From contig NZ_CP044344.1 in assembly GCF_008761635.1 (NCBI RefSeq), forward strand, positions 3,472,001-3,536,000: a DNA stretch of 64,000 nt, given 5' to 3'. The notes under the pieces were generated by a model, which was not told the DNA's origin, did no database searches, and worked only from the letters and a program-made list of their open reading frames with translations. This DNA is from Nocardioides cynanchi (GTDB taxonomy: Bacteria; Actinomycetota; Actinomycetes; Propionibacteriales; Nocardioidaceae). Shown in pieces: positions 28,673 to 37,616 of the stretch. How positions within the stretch are numbered: the stretch's first letter is position 1; each line of letters opens with the position of its first letter. A program made the translations under genes and the position numbers.

Positions 28673-30661
28673 TCAGCTGAAGCGGTAGCGGTCGGCGCGG
28701 CTCGTGGGGCTCGTGCCCCCGAGACTCTTGACCGTGACGTGGACCCGGGCCACCTTGTGCTTCGGGCTGGTCACCCGGATCTTGGTCGCCGACACGACGG
28801 TGACGTGCTTGCCGGCCGTGCTGCCGAACAGCACCTTCGAGCCTGCCGTGAACCCCTTGCCCGTGATCGTCACACGGGTCCCGCCCTTCCGGGTGCCCGA
28901 CGCCCGCGAGAGGCCGGAGACCTTCGGTCGGGCGAGGTAGGTGTACCGGTCTGCGGACGTGACGGCCGTGGGTCCGGACGAGGTGCTGACCCTGACGTCG
29001 ACGGTGCCCTTGGCGTGCTTCGGCGTGGTGACGGTGATCGAGGTGGGTGACACGACGGTCACCGCGGAGGCTGGGGTGCCGCCGAAGGCGACGGTCGCTC
29101 CGTTGGCGAACCCGGTCCCGGTGATGGTGACGTGCTGGCCTCCGGCCGCCGGGCCACTGGCCGGGCTGACCGCGGTCACCGTCGGCGCGCTGCCGGTGTA
29201 GGTGTAGTGGTCGGCTCCGGTCGTCGGGCTGGCGCCGGCGGCCGTCGTCACGGTCACGTCGGCCACGCCCGAGCCGGCTGGGATGGTGGCGTCGATGTGG
29301 CCGGCGTCGAGGATCGTGAAGGTGGCGGAAGCGGCTCCGAAGTGGACCGCGGAGGCGCCCGGGAACCCGGTACCGGTGATCGTCAGGTGCCCGCCGCCGG
29401 CAGCCGGTCCGCTCGTCGAGGAGAGTGAGGTGACTGCTGGTGTCACCGCCGCGATCCCCTGGAGGCAGCCACTGACACCCGCGACGAAGTCGTGGTTGCT
29501 GAACTCCTCCTGGGTCAGGTAGTGGTGGCCGTTGATGGTCTGGTTGTAGTGGAAGCCGGCGGCGCCGGACAGGGTGCCGTAGATGTAGGCGCAGTTGTCG
29601 CCGTTCTCGTTGCCACCGTCGGTGGCAGTCGGGGTGTCGTACCACGTGTCGAGCCTGGGATCGGTGATCGCCTCGGCCATCTCGTGGCTCAGCGGGCTGA
29701 TCTCGACGTCGGCGTCCTTGTCGTTGTTGGGCTGCTGGACCCCGCCACCGAGTCCCTCGGCCGTGCAGGAGAAGCCGGTCCCGGACTGGTAGGCAGGGAA
29801 GGGCATGTTGGCGTAGATCAGGTTCTGACCGGCGCCGGCGAAGCTGTGGTAGGCGCAGTACGCCGCGCTCGGCTGGTGGTTGAGGGTGCAGGCGTTGTTC
29901 GAGCCGATGCCGGTGGAGCCGGCGTTGAAGCACGACTCCACGTGCTTGGGCAGGAACAGCACGTAGAGATGCCCGAGGTCGGTCGGCAGGCTGCCCGCCG
30001 TCACCACGGACTGGGTCTCGGCGATGACCTGGGCGTCGTCGAGGCAGTGGGAGTAGCCCGTGCCGTCGGCGTAGATCAGCGTGGTGTCGTTGGACGCCAG
30101 CGTGCAGCCGTCGCCGGGCAGAGCCGTGGTGTCGCTGACGGGAGTGCCGACCGACATCCGGTAGTTGATCGCACCGTTGCTGCCGGAGTACTGGAACATC
30201 GTCGCGAAGACGTTGCCCACCTTGCCGCTGTCGGCTGCCAGGTCGTTCAGGTAGCCGGTGATCAGGGTCTTGTAGCCGGAGGTGAACGCGAAGCCGGAGG
30301 GCTCCCAGAAGATCGGTGTGATCACGACCTGGTCGCCGGTGCTCTGGGTGCCCATCACCGGGCCGCCGTGGTTGACCAGGGGCGGGTTCGCGCCCGCGAG
30401 GTACGGCGCCTCGAGGCCGGCCGCGGCCCCGGCGGCGCACCCGGGCGCTGCGCGTTGCGGATGCACGATGCCGCCGATCCGCCCGATCCGGGAGGGTCCG
30501 GCCACGGTGGGCGACGAACAGCCGGCCGGGGCCTGCGGCGGCGAGGCCGAGGCGGTGGCGCCGACCAGGCTGGCGCCCAGCAGGGCGACGACGGAGGTGG
30601 CGACCGCGAGGAGGCGGTTCCTGGTGCGCTGCGGTCGGGCCGCTGCCGGGTGGATGGTCAC
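28673..30661 (-). CDS. Secreted protein with EXORDIUM/PHI-1-like N-terminal domain and three IPT/TIG domains
   Basis: A 662-residue exported protein. A signal peptide covers about residues 1-40 (LLAVATSVVALLGASLVGAT). The central domain (about 75-395) contains SHEMAEAITDPRLDTWYD and GNENGDNCAYIYG. These resemble the HExxE...TNP...W and EIGDxC pattern of plant phosphate-induced EXORDIUM proteins and may bind metal (inference). Three Ig-like IPT/TIG domains follow (about 405-490, 490-575, 575-662), each with the SGPAAGGxHxTITGTGF motif. GTG at 30661 has GAAGGA upstream, and TACTGT (30716-30711) is a likely -10. It is probably a cell-surface or matrix protein; catalytic activity unproven. Confidence 0.75.
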   Translation of the reverse strand: MTIHPAAARPQRTRNRLLAVATSVVALLGASLVGATASASPPQAPAGCSSPTVAGPSRIGRIGGIVHPQRAAPGCAAGAAAGLEAPYLAGANPPLVNHGGPVMGTQSTGDQVVITPIFWEPSGFAFTSGYKTLITGYLNDLAADSGKVGNVFATMFQYSGSNGAINYRMSVGTPVSDTTALPGDGCTLASNDTTLIYADGTGYSHCLDDAQVIAETQSVVTAGSLPTDLGHLYVLFLPKHVESCFNAGSTGIGSNNACTLNHQPSAAYCAYHSFAGAGQNLIYANMPFPAYQSGTGFSCTAEGLGGGVQQPNNDKDADVEISPLSHEMAEAITDPRLDTWYDTPTATDGGNENGDNCAYIYGTLSGAAGFHYNQTINGHHYLTQEEFSNHDFVAGVSGCLQGIAAVTPAVTSLSSTSGPAAGGGHLTITGTGFPGASAVHFGAASATFTILDAGHIDATIPAGSGVADVTVTTAAGASPTTGADHYTYTGSAPTVTAVSPASGPAAGGQHVTITGTGFANGATVAFGGTPASAVTVVSPTSITVTTPKHAKGTVDVRVSTSSGPTAVTSADRYTYLARPKVSGLSRASGTRKGGTRVTITGKGFTAGSKVLFGSTAGKHVTVVSATKIRVTSPKHKVARVHVTVKSLGGTSPTSRADRYRFS

Positions 30662-30791
30662 GTGTGGTCGTCCTTCGTGAGAAGCCGGGTCCCGGGAGCT
30701 GGCGAGTTGCACAGTAGTGGTCAGGAGGCCGGGAGGTCCCGGATTGATACATCCGCGATGGCGAGACCCCGCCGCCACGGGACGGGAGCGC

Positions 30792-31187
30792 TCACTCCGT
30801 GGGGCGCTCGGGCAGGTCGGGCCGGATGAAGTAGTCGCTGGCCTGGGAGGTCCACCAGGCCTCGACGGTGTGCAGCCCCGTCGGGACCTCCAGCGTCCCG
30901 GCGCAGATCGACACCCGCGTGGGGTCCGACTCGGCCCGCCAGAACAACGACGAGCCGCAGGTGCGGCAGAACCCGTAGGCCGCACCGGGCACGGCGTACC
31001 AGGTCAGCTGCCCGGTGGGGTCCTCGACCTGGAGGTCGGCCACCCCGGCGGCGCTCGCCGCCATGTGGTGCCCCGTGAAGCGGCGGCACCTCTCGCAGTG
31101 ACAGTCGGTCACCTCGCGCAGTGGGCCGGTGACCGCGTAGGCCACGGCACCGCACAGGCAGCGACCGGTCCTCCCTTCGGCTGACAT
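30792..31187 (-). CDS. GFA-family zinc protein
   Basis: The 131-residue protein belongs to the glutathione-dependent formaldehyde-activating (GFA/CENP-V) fold. Zinc ligands are in RCLCGAVAY, DCHCERCRRFTG and FCRTCGSSLFWR. In an organism with mycothiol rather than glutathione the physiological thiol or substrate is unclear. ATG at 31187 is six bases after TAGGCT (31199-31194), a hexamer that includes the stop codon of the upstream exporter gene. Confidence 0.88.
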   Translation of the reverse strand: MSAEGRTGRCLCGAVAYAVTGPLREVTDCHCERCRRFTGHHMAASAAGVADLQVEDPTGQLTWYAVPGAAYGFCRTCGSSLFWRAESDPTRVSICAGTLEVPTGLHTVEAWWTSQASDYFIRPDLPERPTE

Positions 31188-31196
31188 GGCGCGAGC

Positions 31197-32600
31197 CTAG
31201 GTGGGATCCGAGGTGGCCCGCCGCGCCCGGCGGCGGCGCAGGCGACGCACCGTGTGCGGGCCGACCAGTCGTGGCCCCGCCAGCTTGCTCTCGAGTCGCC
31301 GGGTCTCGCGCCGGATCGGCTGGGCGAGGTACTCACCCAGGATCGCCCCGGAGCTGAGCGCGATCGCGATGGCGGCCGCCGTGACCATCGCCAGGAGAGC
31401 CGCGCTCGCGTCCGTGCCGAGGAGGGTCAGCCCCCGGAAGATCGACAGGCCGGGAAGGAACGGCGTGATGCCGGCGGCCACGACCACCAGAGCGGGAATC
31501 CGGGTCCGGGTCGCGACGGGGTAGCTCGCCAGCCCGAGCAGCAGCGCCGCCAGGGCGGACGACCAGGCGATCCCGAAACCCTGCTGGTACACCGTGGCGT
31601 ACACCCAGATCGCGACCGCGGCGACGGCCGCGATCGGCGCCAGCGCCCGGGGTGGGGCGTAGGCCGAGAAGGAGTAGGCGGCCGCGGCGATCGCCCCACC
31701 GATCACCATCACCGGGGTCTGGGCCAGCGAGTAGGCGCCGGGGTTGAGCCGGCCGAGATCGACGCCGAGGACCGTCGAGAGCTGGAGGCCGCCGCTGACC
31801 CCGGCCACGACTCCCGAGGTCGCCACGAACGCCTCGAGGATCCGGGCGCCCGCGGTCACCGGGAAGCCGGTCAGGGCGTCCTGGATGGCGCCCAGGAAGT
31901 TCACGCCCGCCAGCAGCATGATGATGCTGGTCGAGATCACCAGGCTCGGCGAGACCTCGGCCGGCGTGGCGGTCACGGCCACGGCGATCAGCGTCGCCAG
32001 CAGTCCTCCGGCCACCTGCTGGTAGAACGCCGGCAGCCGGCGCCGGCTCATCTGCCGCTGCATCAGGTCGACCAGCATGGCGGCCGCCGCGGCGACGGCG
32101 ACGACGAGCCAGTCGCCGCCCAGCACCATGCCGACGCCACCACCCATCACGCCGAGTGCGGCGGTCACCGACCACCGGGGGCGGGCGTGACCGGTGGAGA
32201 TGATCCGGTTCAGGCGGTTGGTGGCCTCAGCCCGGCCGATCGAGCCGTCGACCAGGGCCCGGATCAGATGGTCGACCTCGGTGAGGTCGCCATAGTCGAC
32301 CTCGCGGTAGCGCACCTGCCGGATCTGGATCAGGGCGGGATCCTCCGGCGAGGACTGGTAGCTCATGGTGAGCTCGGTGAACATCACGTCCGCGGTGTAG
32401 CCGCGCAGTCCGCAGGCCCAGGCCACGTTGCGCATCGCCGCGCTCACGTCACCGGCACCCGCGCCCGAGGACAGCAGCAGCTCGCCGATCCGGAGCGCGA
32501 GGTTCATCGTCGCCGCGATCTCGCGGGTGTCCGCCGGGCGCGCGACCGGAGACTCCGCCGGTGCGGTCGGTTCGTCGGGCTCGGCAGCGGCAGGTGGCAT
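31197..32600 (-). CDS. thrE: ThrE-type threonine/serine exporter (fused form)
   Basis: Membrane exporter for threonine and serine, related to ThrE of Corynebacterium. The 467 residues combine both family parts: an N-terminal cytoplasmic region (about 1-150, with LALRIGELLLSSGAGAGDVS and TELTMSY) and about ten membrane helices from residue 150 to 430, including the C-terminal ThrE_2 half (ITPFLPGLSIFRGL). An Arg-rich tail ends the protein. It follows the MMPL gene on the same strand with a 22-base gap. Confidence 0.9.
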   Translation of the reverse strand: MPPAAAEPDEPTAPAESPVARPADTREIAATMNLALRIGELLLSSGAGAGDVSAAMRNVAWACGLRGYTADVMFTELTMSYQSSPEDPALIQIRQVRYREVDYGDLTEVDHLIRALVDGSIGRAEATNRLNRIISTGHARPRWSVTAALGVMGGGVGMVLGGDWLVVAVAAAAAMLVDLMQRQMSRRRLPAFYQQVAGGLLATLIAVAVTATPAEVSPSLVISTSIIMLLAGVNFLGAIQDALTGFPVTAGARILEAFVATSGVVAGVSGGLQLSTVLGVDLGRLNPGAYSLAQTPVMVIGGAIAAAAYSFSAYAPPRALAPIAAVAAVAIWVYATVYQQGFGIAWSSALAALLLGLASYPVATRTRIPALVVVAAGITPFLPGLSIFRGLTLLGTDASAALLAMVTAAAIAIALSSGAILGEYLAQPIRRETRRLESKLAGPRLVGPHTVRRLRRRRARRATSDPT

Positions 32601-32622
32601 GGCGCGACCAGTGTGCCGAACT

Positions 32623-34758
32623 TCAGTCGCCGACGGCGACCTCGGGCTGCTCGGCGTGGACGACCGACGGCGGGACCCGCAGGATGCGGGCGACCGAGTC
32701 GGGGAGCTTCCAGTTCCAGGAGCCGAACAACGAGACCAGCGACGGCACCAGGACCGAGCGCACCAGGGTCGCGTCGAGCAGGATGCCGAAGCCGAGTCCG
32801 GTGGCGAGCACCTTGATGTCGGTGCCCGGACCGGAGGCCAGCGCGGCGAAGGCCAGGAACAGGATCAGCGCGGCGCTGGTCACCAGCCGGCCGGTGCGGC
32901 CGATGCCGAGCACCACGGCCTCGTCGGTGGACGCGCCCGCGTCGTACTCCTCACGGATCCGCGACAGGATGAACACCTCGTAGTCCATCGAGAGCCCAAA
33001 CAGGAACGCGAAGACCATCAGCGGGATCCAGAAGGTGACGGCGCCGGTCTCCTGGATCCCGAAGACCGCCTGCGAGCCGTAACCCTGCTGCCAGAACAGC
33101 ACCATCAGGCCGTAGACGGCGGTCAGCGAGACCAGGTTGAGGATCACCGCCTTGAGCGGCAGCAGCAGCGAGCGGAACGCCCGCACCAGCAGGACGTAGG
33201 TGAGGAACGCGATCAGCAGCAGCATCAGCGGGAAGTTGCCGTAGACCGCGTGCAGGAAGTCGACCTGGGCGTTGCCGAGACCGGTCACGCCGAGCACCCC
33301 GTCGGTCTTGTCCGCCAGCGCGGTGACGTCGCGGACCACCTGGACGCTGGAGGAGTTCACCGTCTCCGCGCTCGGGATCAGCACCACGACGGTCTGACCG
33401 TCGACCGACGAGCCGGGGCCGGACGGCACCACGGCATGGGTGATGCCGTCGACCCCACCGAGGGTCTGGGCCACCGCCTGGGCCTTGCTGGTCTCGGTCA
33501 GGACCTCGATCGGCGTCAGCGACCCGGTGGTCACCCCTCCGCTCTTGAGCACCTGGAGGGTGTCGAAGGCGGCGCCGTTCTTGGCCAGCGACGACGAGTC
33601 GGCGGCACCGATCTTGATGCCGAGGAACGACACGAAGAGCACCCCGATCACGGCCAGCGCCGCAACCGCCGCGATCCAGCGGCGGCGCACGACGAGGCGC
33701 GCCCACGCCGTCCAGCCCCGGCTCGGCTTGTTCTCGTGGCGGATCTTGGGCCAGTCCACCCGGGGGCCGATGCTGCCCAGGATCGCCGGCGTCAGCGTGA
33801 GCGTCACCAGCACCGAGGCGAGCGGGATCAGCGCCCCGCCCATGCCGATGCTGCGCATGAACGGCACCGGCAGCACGACCAGCGCCAGCAGGCCGATCGC
33901 GACGGTCAGCCCGCTGAACAGGACCGCGTGCCCGGCCGTCTCCATCGCGGCCACGACCGCGTCGTGGTTGTCCTTGCCGTGGTCTCGCTCCTCGCGCCAG
34001 CGGGTGACGAACAGCAGGGAGTAGTCGATCGCGACGCCGAGCCCGACCAGCGCGACCAGGAACTGGACGATGAACGACACGTCGGTGAGGTAGGTCAGGG
34101 GCAGGAGCAGCAGGAACGTGGTCAGGATGGACACCGCCGCCACGACCAGTGGCAGGAAGGCGAGCATCGAGGCGAAGACGAACAGCAGCACGATCAGTGC
34201 GCCGAGTGCGCCGAGCAGCGTCTCGGTGAGCACGCCGTTGCCGCCCGAGTCGTCACCGACGGCGAGCGCATCCATACCGGTCACCCCGACCGTGGCACCG
34301 GGCGGCGCGGCGGCACCCACCGTGGACCTGACCAGCTTGGTCGGCACCTGGTCGGCGAAGCTCTGCGGGAAGGGGTAGAACACCATCGCGTACGCCGTAC
34401 GGTCGTCCGAGGTGCGGAAGGCCTTGTCGCCGGTGTTGGCCTCGTCGACCACCCGCAGGGGCACGTCGGCCGAGCCCAGCGAGGCGAACGCCTTGGCCAC
34501 CTGGGCCTCGTGGCCGGTGATGGTCTGGCCCGCGGGCAGGGTGACGGTGGCCAGGAGCGGCGAGGTGTTACCGCCGTTGTGGAACTCCGCGATGATCTTG
34601 TTCGCCGCGGTGTCGCCCGGCTGGCCGGGCAGCGAGAAGTTCACCGTCATCCGGTTGCTGACGGTGCCGGCCACGGCGCCGCCCGCGAGGAGGATCACCG
34701 CCCACCCGATCACGATCACCAGTCGGTGCCGCAGCACCAGCTCTGCCAGACGGCGCAT
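32623..34758 (-). CDS. MMPL-family RND transporter
   Basis: A 711-residue membrane protein with about twelve helices in two halves separated by large extracytoplasmic loops, as in actinobacterial MmpL exporters. Characteristic motifs are VGLGVAIDYSLLFVTRWREE in half 1 and FGLSMDYEVFILSRIREEYD in half 2, each with the proton-relay Asp-Tyr pair. It may export lipids or hydrophobic compounds; substrate unknown. The ATG at 34758 has a GGGAGGGA ribosome site, and TAGCCT (34799-34794) is a likely -10 about 35 bases upstream, so this gene has a leadered mRNA. Confidence 0.92.
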   Translation of the reverse strand: MRRLAELVLRHRLVIVIGWAVILLAGGAVAGTVSNRMTVNFSLPGQPGDTAANKIIAEFHNGGNTSPLLATVTLPAGQTITGHEAQVAKAFASLGSADVPLRVVDEANTGDKAFRTSDDRTAYAMVFYPFPQSFADQVPTKLVRSTVGAAAPPGATVGVTGMDALAVGDDSGGNGVLTETLLGALGALIVLLFVFASMLAFLPLVVAAVSILTTFLLLLPLTYLTDVSFIVQFLVALVGLGVAIDYSLLFVTRWREERDHGKDNHDAVVAAMETAGHAVLFSGLTVAIGLLALVVLPVPFMRSIGMGGALIPLASVLVTLTLTPAILGSIGPRVDWPKIRHENKPSRGWTAWARLVVRRRWIAAVAALAVIGVLFVSFLGIKIGAADSSSLAKNGAAFDTLQVLKSGGVTTGSLTPIEVLTETSKAQAVAQTLGGVDGITHAVVPSGPGSSVDGQTVVVLIPSAETVNSSSVQVVRDVTALADKTDGVLGVTGLGNAQVDFLHAVYGNFPLMLLLIAFLTYVLLVRAFRSLLLPLKAVILNLVSLTAVYGLMVLFWQQGYGSQAVFGIQETGAVTFWIPLMVFAFLFGLSMDYEVFILSRIREEYDAGASTDEAVVLGIGRTGRLVTSAALILFLAFAALASGPGTDIKVLATGLGFGILLDATLVRSVLVPSLVSLFGSWNWKLPDSVARILRVPPSVVHAEQPEVAVGD

Positions 34759-34842
34759 CGGCTCGTCCCTCCCCGTCCTCGTCGCGAGTCTGGAGGCTAG
34801 CGCGGCCCGCCGACAACGCGCCTCCGGGAATTCCCTGAGATG

Positions 34843-34999
34843 TGGTCTCGACTCCGCTCGACCACCGAGCTGCTCCGCTCGACCACCGAGCTGCTCCGCT
34901 CCACCACCGAGCTGCTCCGCTCGACCACCGAGCTGCTCCGGTCGACCACCGGGTGGCTCCGCTCGACCACCGAGCTGCTCCGCTCGACCACCGAGCGGC
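34843..34999. repeat. Tandem repeat array, 21-bp unit (CTCCGCTCGACCACCG core)
   Basis: Eight copies of CTCCGCTCGACCACCG at 21-bp intervals, joined by AGCTG, run from 34851 to 34992. The first lies in a full GGTCTCGACTCCGCTCGACC element (34843-34862), which is the reverse complement of the 18.3-kb array core. Copies 3, 5 and 6 carry single-base or linker changes. The array lies between the regX3 stop and the MMPL gene, filling a 241-base gene-free gap. Confidence 0.92.
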
Positions 35000-35677
35000 T
35001 CAGAGGTCGAGCTTGTAGCCGAGGCCCCGGACGGTGACCAGCAGCTCCGGCCTGGCGGGGTCCTGCTCGAGCTTGGCGCGCAGCCTCTTCACGTGCACGT
35101 CGAGGGTCTTGGTGTCGCCGACGTAGTCCGATCCCCAGACCCGGTCGATCAGCTGCCCACGGGTGAGCACCCGGCCGGGGTTGCGCAGGAACATCTCGAG
35201 CAGCTCGAACTCCTTCAGCGGCAGCCGTTGCGGGTCGCCGTCGACGGTCACCGTGTGCCGCTCGACGTCCATCCGGACCGGGCCGGCCTCGAGGGTCATC
35301 GGGGCCAGGTCGGGCTCGGTCCCGCGCCGCAGCACGGCCCGGATCCGGGCCACCAGCTCCCGAGGCGAGTACGGCTTGGTGACGTAGTCGTCGGCCCCCA
35401 GCTCGAGCCCGACGATCTTGTCCACCTCGTCGTCCTTGGCGCTGACCATGATCACCGGCACGTTGGAGCTCGCCCGGATGTGCCGGCACACCTCGGTGCC
35501 CGACAGCCCGGGCAGCATCAGGTCCAGGAGCACGATGTCGGCGCCGTTGCGGTCGAACTCGGTGACCGCGTCCGGCCCGGTGGCTGCCAGCGAGACGTCG
35601 TACCCCTCCTTGCGGAGCATGTACGACAGCGCGTCGGCGTAGCTCTCTTCGTCCTCGACGACGAGCACGCGCGTCAT
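35000..35677 (-). CDS. regX3: Response regulator RegX3 (OmpR family)
   Basis: DNA-binding regulator of the SenX3-RegX3 phosphate-response system. The 225 residues start MTRVLVVEDEESYADALSYM; Asp52 in VLLDLMLPG is the phosphorylation site, Lys in YVTKPYSP is the conserved receiver lysine, and residues 130-225 form a winged helix with LTRGQLIDRVWG and TLDVHVKRLRAKLE. A GAGGAG site six bases before the ATG at 35677 supports the start. It is 19 bases downstream of senX3. Expected targets contain PHO-type boxes such as those at 36847-36909. Confidence 0.95.
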   Translation of the reverse strand: MTRVLVVEDEESYADALSYMLRKEGYDVSLAATGPDAVTEFDRNGADIVLLDLMLPGLSGTEVCRHIRASSNVPVIMVSAKDDEVDKIVGLELGADDYVTKPYSPRELVARIRAVLRRGTEPDLAPMTLEAGPVRMDVERHTVTVDGDPQRLPLKEFELLEMFLRNPGRVLTRGQLIDRVWGSDYVGDTKTLDVHVKRLRAKLEQDPARPELLVTVRGLGYKLDL

Positions 35678-35696
35678 GTGGGTCTCCTCGATGTGG

Positions 35697-36827
35697 TCAT
35701 GCGTTCTCCTCCTGGCGGGATCGGGGCAGGGACAGCGTGAAGGTGGAGCCCTGTCCCTCGAGGGACCACACCCGTACGTCGCCACCGTGGGTGGCCGCGA
35801 CGTGCTTGACGATGGAGAGCCCGAGCCCCGTGCCACCGGTGGAGCGGTGCCGGGCCGGGTCGACGCGGTAGAAGCGCTCGAAGATCCGGTCCAGCTCGTC
35901 GGAGGGGATGCCGATGCCCTGGTCGACGACCGAGATCTCGACCATGTCGTCGGCGGCCTTGGTGGTGACGAGCACGGTCGAGTCGCTGCCGGAGTAGGCC
36001 ACGGCGTTGGCGACCAGGTTGGTGATCGCCGCGGAGACCTGCTCCTCGTTGCCGAAGATCCGCAGACCGGAGGTGCCGCCCGTGACGACCTTGATGTCCT
36101 TGTTCTGGGCGTCCATCACGGTGAAGTCGACCGAGCGCGCGATCACCTCGTCGACCTCGACCAGGTGGGGAGCCTCGACCGGCTCGTCCCCCTGGAGGCG
36201 CGAGAGCTCGATGATCTGCTGCACCATCCGGGCGAGCCGGTCGCTCTCGGTGAGCATCCGCCGGGCGAAGCGCTCGATGGCCTCGGGATCGTCGGAAGCG
36301 TCCGAGACAGCCTCCGCCAGCAGCTTGATCGCCCCGACCGGGGTCTTCAGCTCGTGGGACACGTTGGCGACGAAGTCACGGCGGACGGCCTCGACGCGGC
36401 GCTCGGTCGTGCGGTCCTCCATCAGGGCCAGGACCAGTCGCGAGCTCAAGGGCGCCACCCGGGCGGTCACGGTGCGGGCCGGTCCGCTGCTGCGGGGGAG
36501 CACGAGGTCGGCCTCGCGGATCTGGCCGTCGCGCCGCACCTGACGGACCAGCTCGGCCAGCTCGGCCGAGGCCAGCCGCTGACCGCGCACCAGACCCAGG
36601 GCATGGGCGGGCGCGGAGGCCTTCACCACCTCGTCGTCGTCATCGACCACGACGGCGCTGCTGCGCAGCACCGACAGGACTGTCGCGACGCCCGCCGGCA
36701 GCACGGGATCGTCGGCGGGTTGGGCGGCGGCGAGCTGGGCCTGGCTGACGTGCCAGGCCAGGACGGCCGCACCGGCGACGACGGCCCCGATGAGCGCGGC
36801 GACGAACGCCTGCGTCGTGGGGCTCAC
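35697..36827 (-). CDS. senX3: Sensor histidine kinase SenX3
   Basis: Membrane-associated sensor kinase for low phosphate, 376 residues. It has an N-terminal hydrophobic segment (FVAALIGAVVAGAAVLAWHV), a PAS-like region (about 50-140), the H-box FVANVSHELKTPVGA with His158, and an HATPase domain with N-, G1- and G2-box motifs (NLVANAVAYSG, DQGIGI, GGTGLGLSIVKHV). GTG at 36827 is six bases after TACGAT, so its transcript appears leaderless. It diverges from phoU across an intergenic region with PHO-like repeats. Confidence 0.95.
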   Translation of the reverse strand: MSPTTQAFVAALIGAVVAGAAVLAWHVSQAQLAAAQPADDPVLPAGVATVLSVLRSSAVVVDDDDEVVKASAPAHALGLVRGQRLASAELAELVRQVRRDGQIREADLVLPRSSGPARTVTARVAPLSSRLVLALMEDRTTERRVEAVRRDFVANVSHELKTPVGAIKLLAEAVSDASDDPEAIERFARRMLTESDRLARMVQQIIELSRLQGDEPVEAPHLVEVDEVIARSVDFTVMDAQNKDIKVVTGGTSGLRIFGNEEQVSAAITNLVANAVAYSGSDSTVLVTTKAADDMVEISVVDQGIGIPSDELDRIFERFYRVDPARHRSTGGTGLGLSIVKHVAATHGGDVRVWSLEGQGSTFTLSLPRSRQEENA

Positions 36828-36846
36828 GCCCTGATCGTACGCACCG

Positions 36847-36909
36847 CTTCACCCGGAGTTCGCTCACGAGCGGTCCGCCGGGTCACTGTTCACGGCGCGT
36901 TCACCCGTC
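36847..36909. promoter_or_regulatory. PHO/RegX3-type direct-repeat boxes between senX3 and phoU
   Basis: Two pairs of 11-bp direct repeats are seen: CTTCACCCGGA-GTTCGCTCACG at 36847-36868 and GTTCACGGCGC-GTTCACCCGTC at 36888-36909. The second pair matches the 11-base GTTCACC-type repeat bound by PhoP in Streptomyces and RegX3 in mycobacteria. It lies 27 bases upstream of the presumed phoU -10 (TACGGT, 36936-36941), a good activator position. Confidence 0.7.
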
Positions 36910-36947
36910 GACCCCGTCTGGTCACCTTGGGCGCCTACGGTGTGTCC

Positions 36948-37604
36948 ATGCGTGAAGCCTTCCACGAGCAGCTCGACTCGATCTTCTCCGACCTCGCCGA
37001 GATCTGCGACGCCGTCGAGAAGTCGGTCCGGCTGGCGACCCAGGCGCTGCTCAACGGCGACGCCGAGATCGCCGAGGCGGTGATCGCCGCCGACGCCAAG
37101 GTCGACCGGGCCCGCGAGCGGGTCGAGGAGACAGCCTTCTCGCTGCTGTCGCTGCAGCAGCCGGTGGCCGGCGACCTGCGCGTGGTCGTGTCGGCCCTGC
37201 GCATGGTCAGCGAGCTCGAGCGGATGGGCGACCTCTCGGTCCACGTCGCCAAGATCGCCCGGCTGCGTGTGCCCGAGATCGCGGTGCCCGAGGACGCCCG
37301 CGCGACCGTGGCCCGGATGGGCGACGTCGCCGAGGACATGGTCCGCCGGGTCTCCGCGGTGATCACCGAGCGTGACGTCGAGGCGGCGATCGCCCTGGGC
37401 CGAGACGACGAGGAGATGGACCAGCTGCGCCGTACGTCGTTCACCCAGCTCCTGGGGGACGACTGGCAGCACGGCGTGGAGGCGGCCATCGACATCGCCC
37501 TGCTCGGTCGCTACTACGAGCGGATCGCCGACCACGCGGTGTCGGTGGCCAACCGGGTGGTCTTCGCGGTGACCGGTCAGTTCCCGGTCGCCAGCGACGC
37601 CTGA
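36948..37604 (+). CDS. phoU: Phosphate-signalling protein PhoU
   Basis: Negative modulator of the phosphate response that connects the Pst transporter to the SenX3-type kinase. The 218-residue protein has two three-helix PhoU repeats; metal-binding motifs are ELERMGDLSVHVAKI (first repeat) and YYERIADHAVSVANR (second). The ATG at 36948 is six bases after TACGGT, giving a leaderless mRNA. No pst genes are in the window. Placement opposite senX3 and behind a PHO-type box suggests regulation by RegX3. Confidence 0.94.
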   Translation: MREAFHEQLDSIFSDLAEICDAVEKSVRLATQALLNGDAEIAEAVIAADAKVDRARERVEETAFSLLSLQQPVAGDLRVVVSALRMVSELERMGDLSVHVAKIARLRVPEIAVPEDARATVARMGDVAEDMVRRVSAVITERDVEAAIALGRDDEEMDQLRRTSFTQLLGDDWQHGVEAAIDIALLGRYYERIADHAVSVANRVVFAVTGQFPVASDA

Positions 37605-37616
37605 CAGCCGTCCCGC

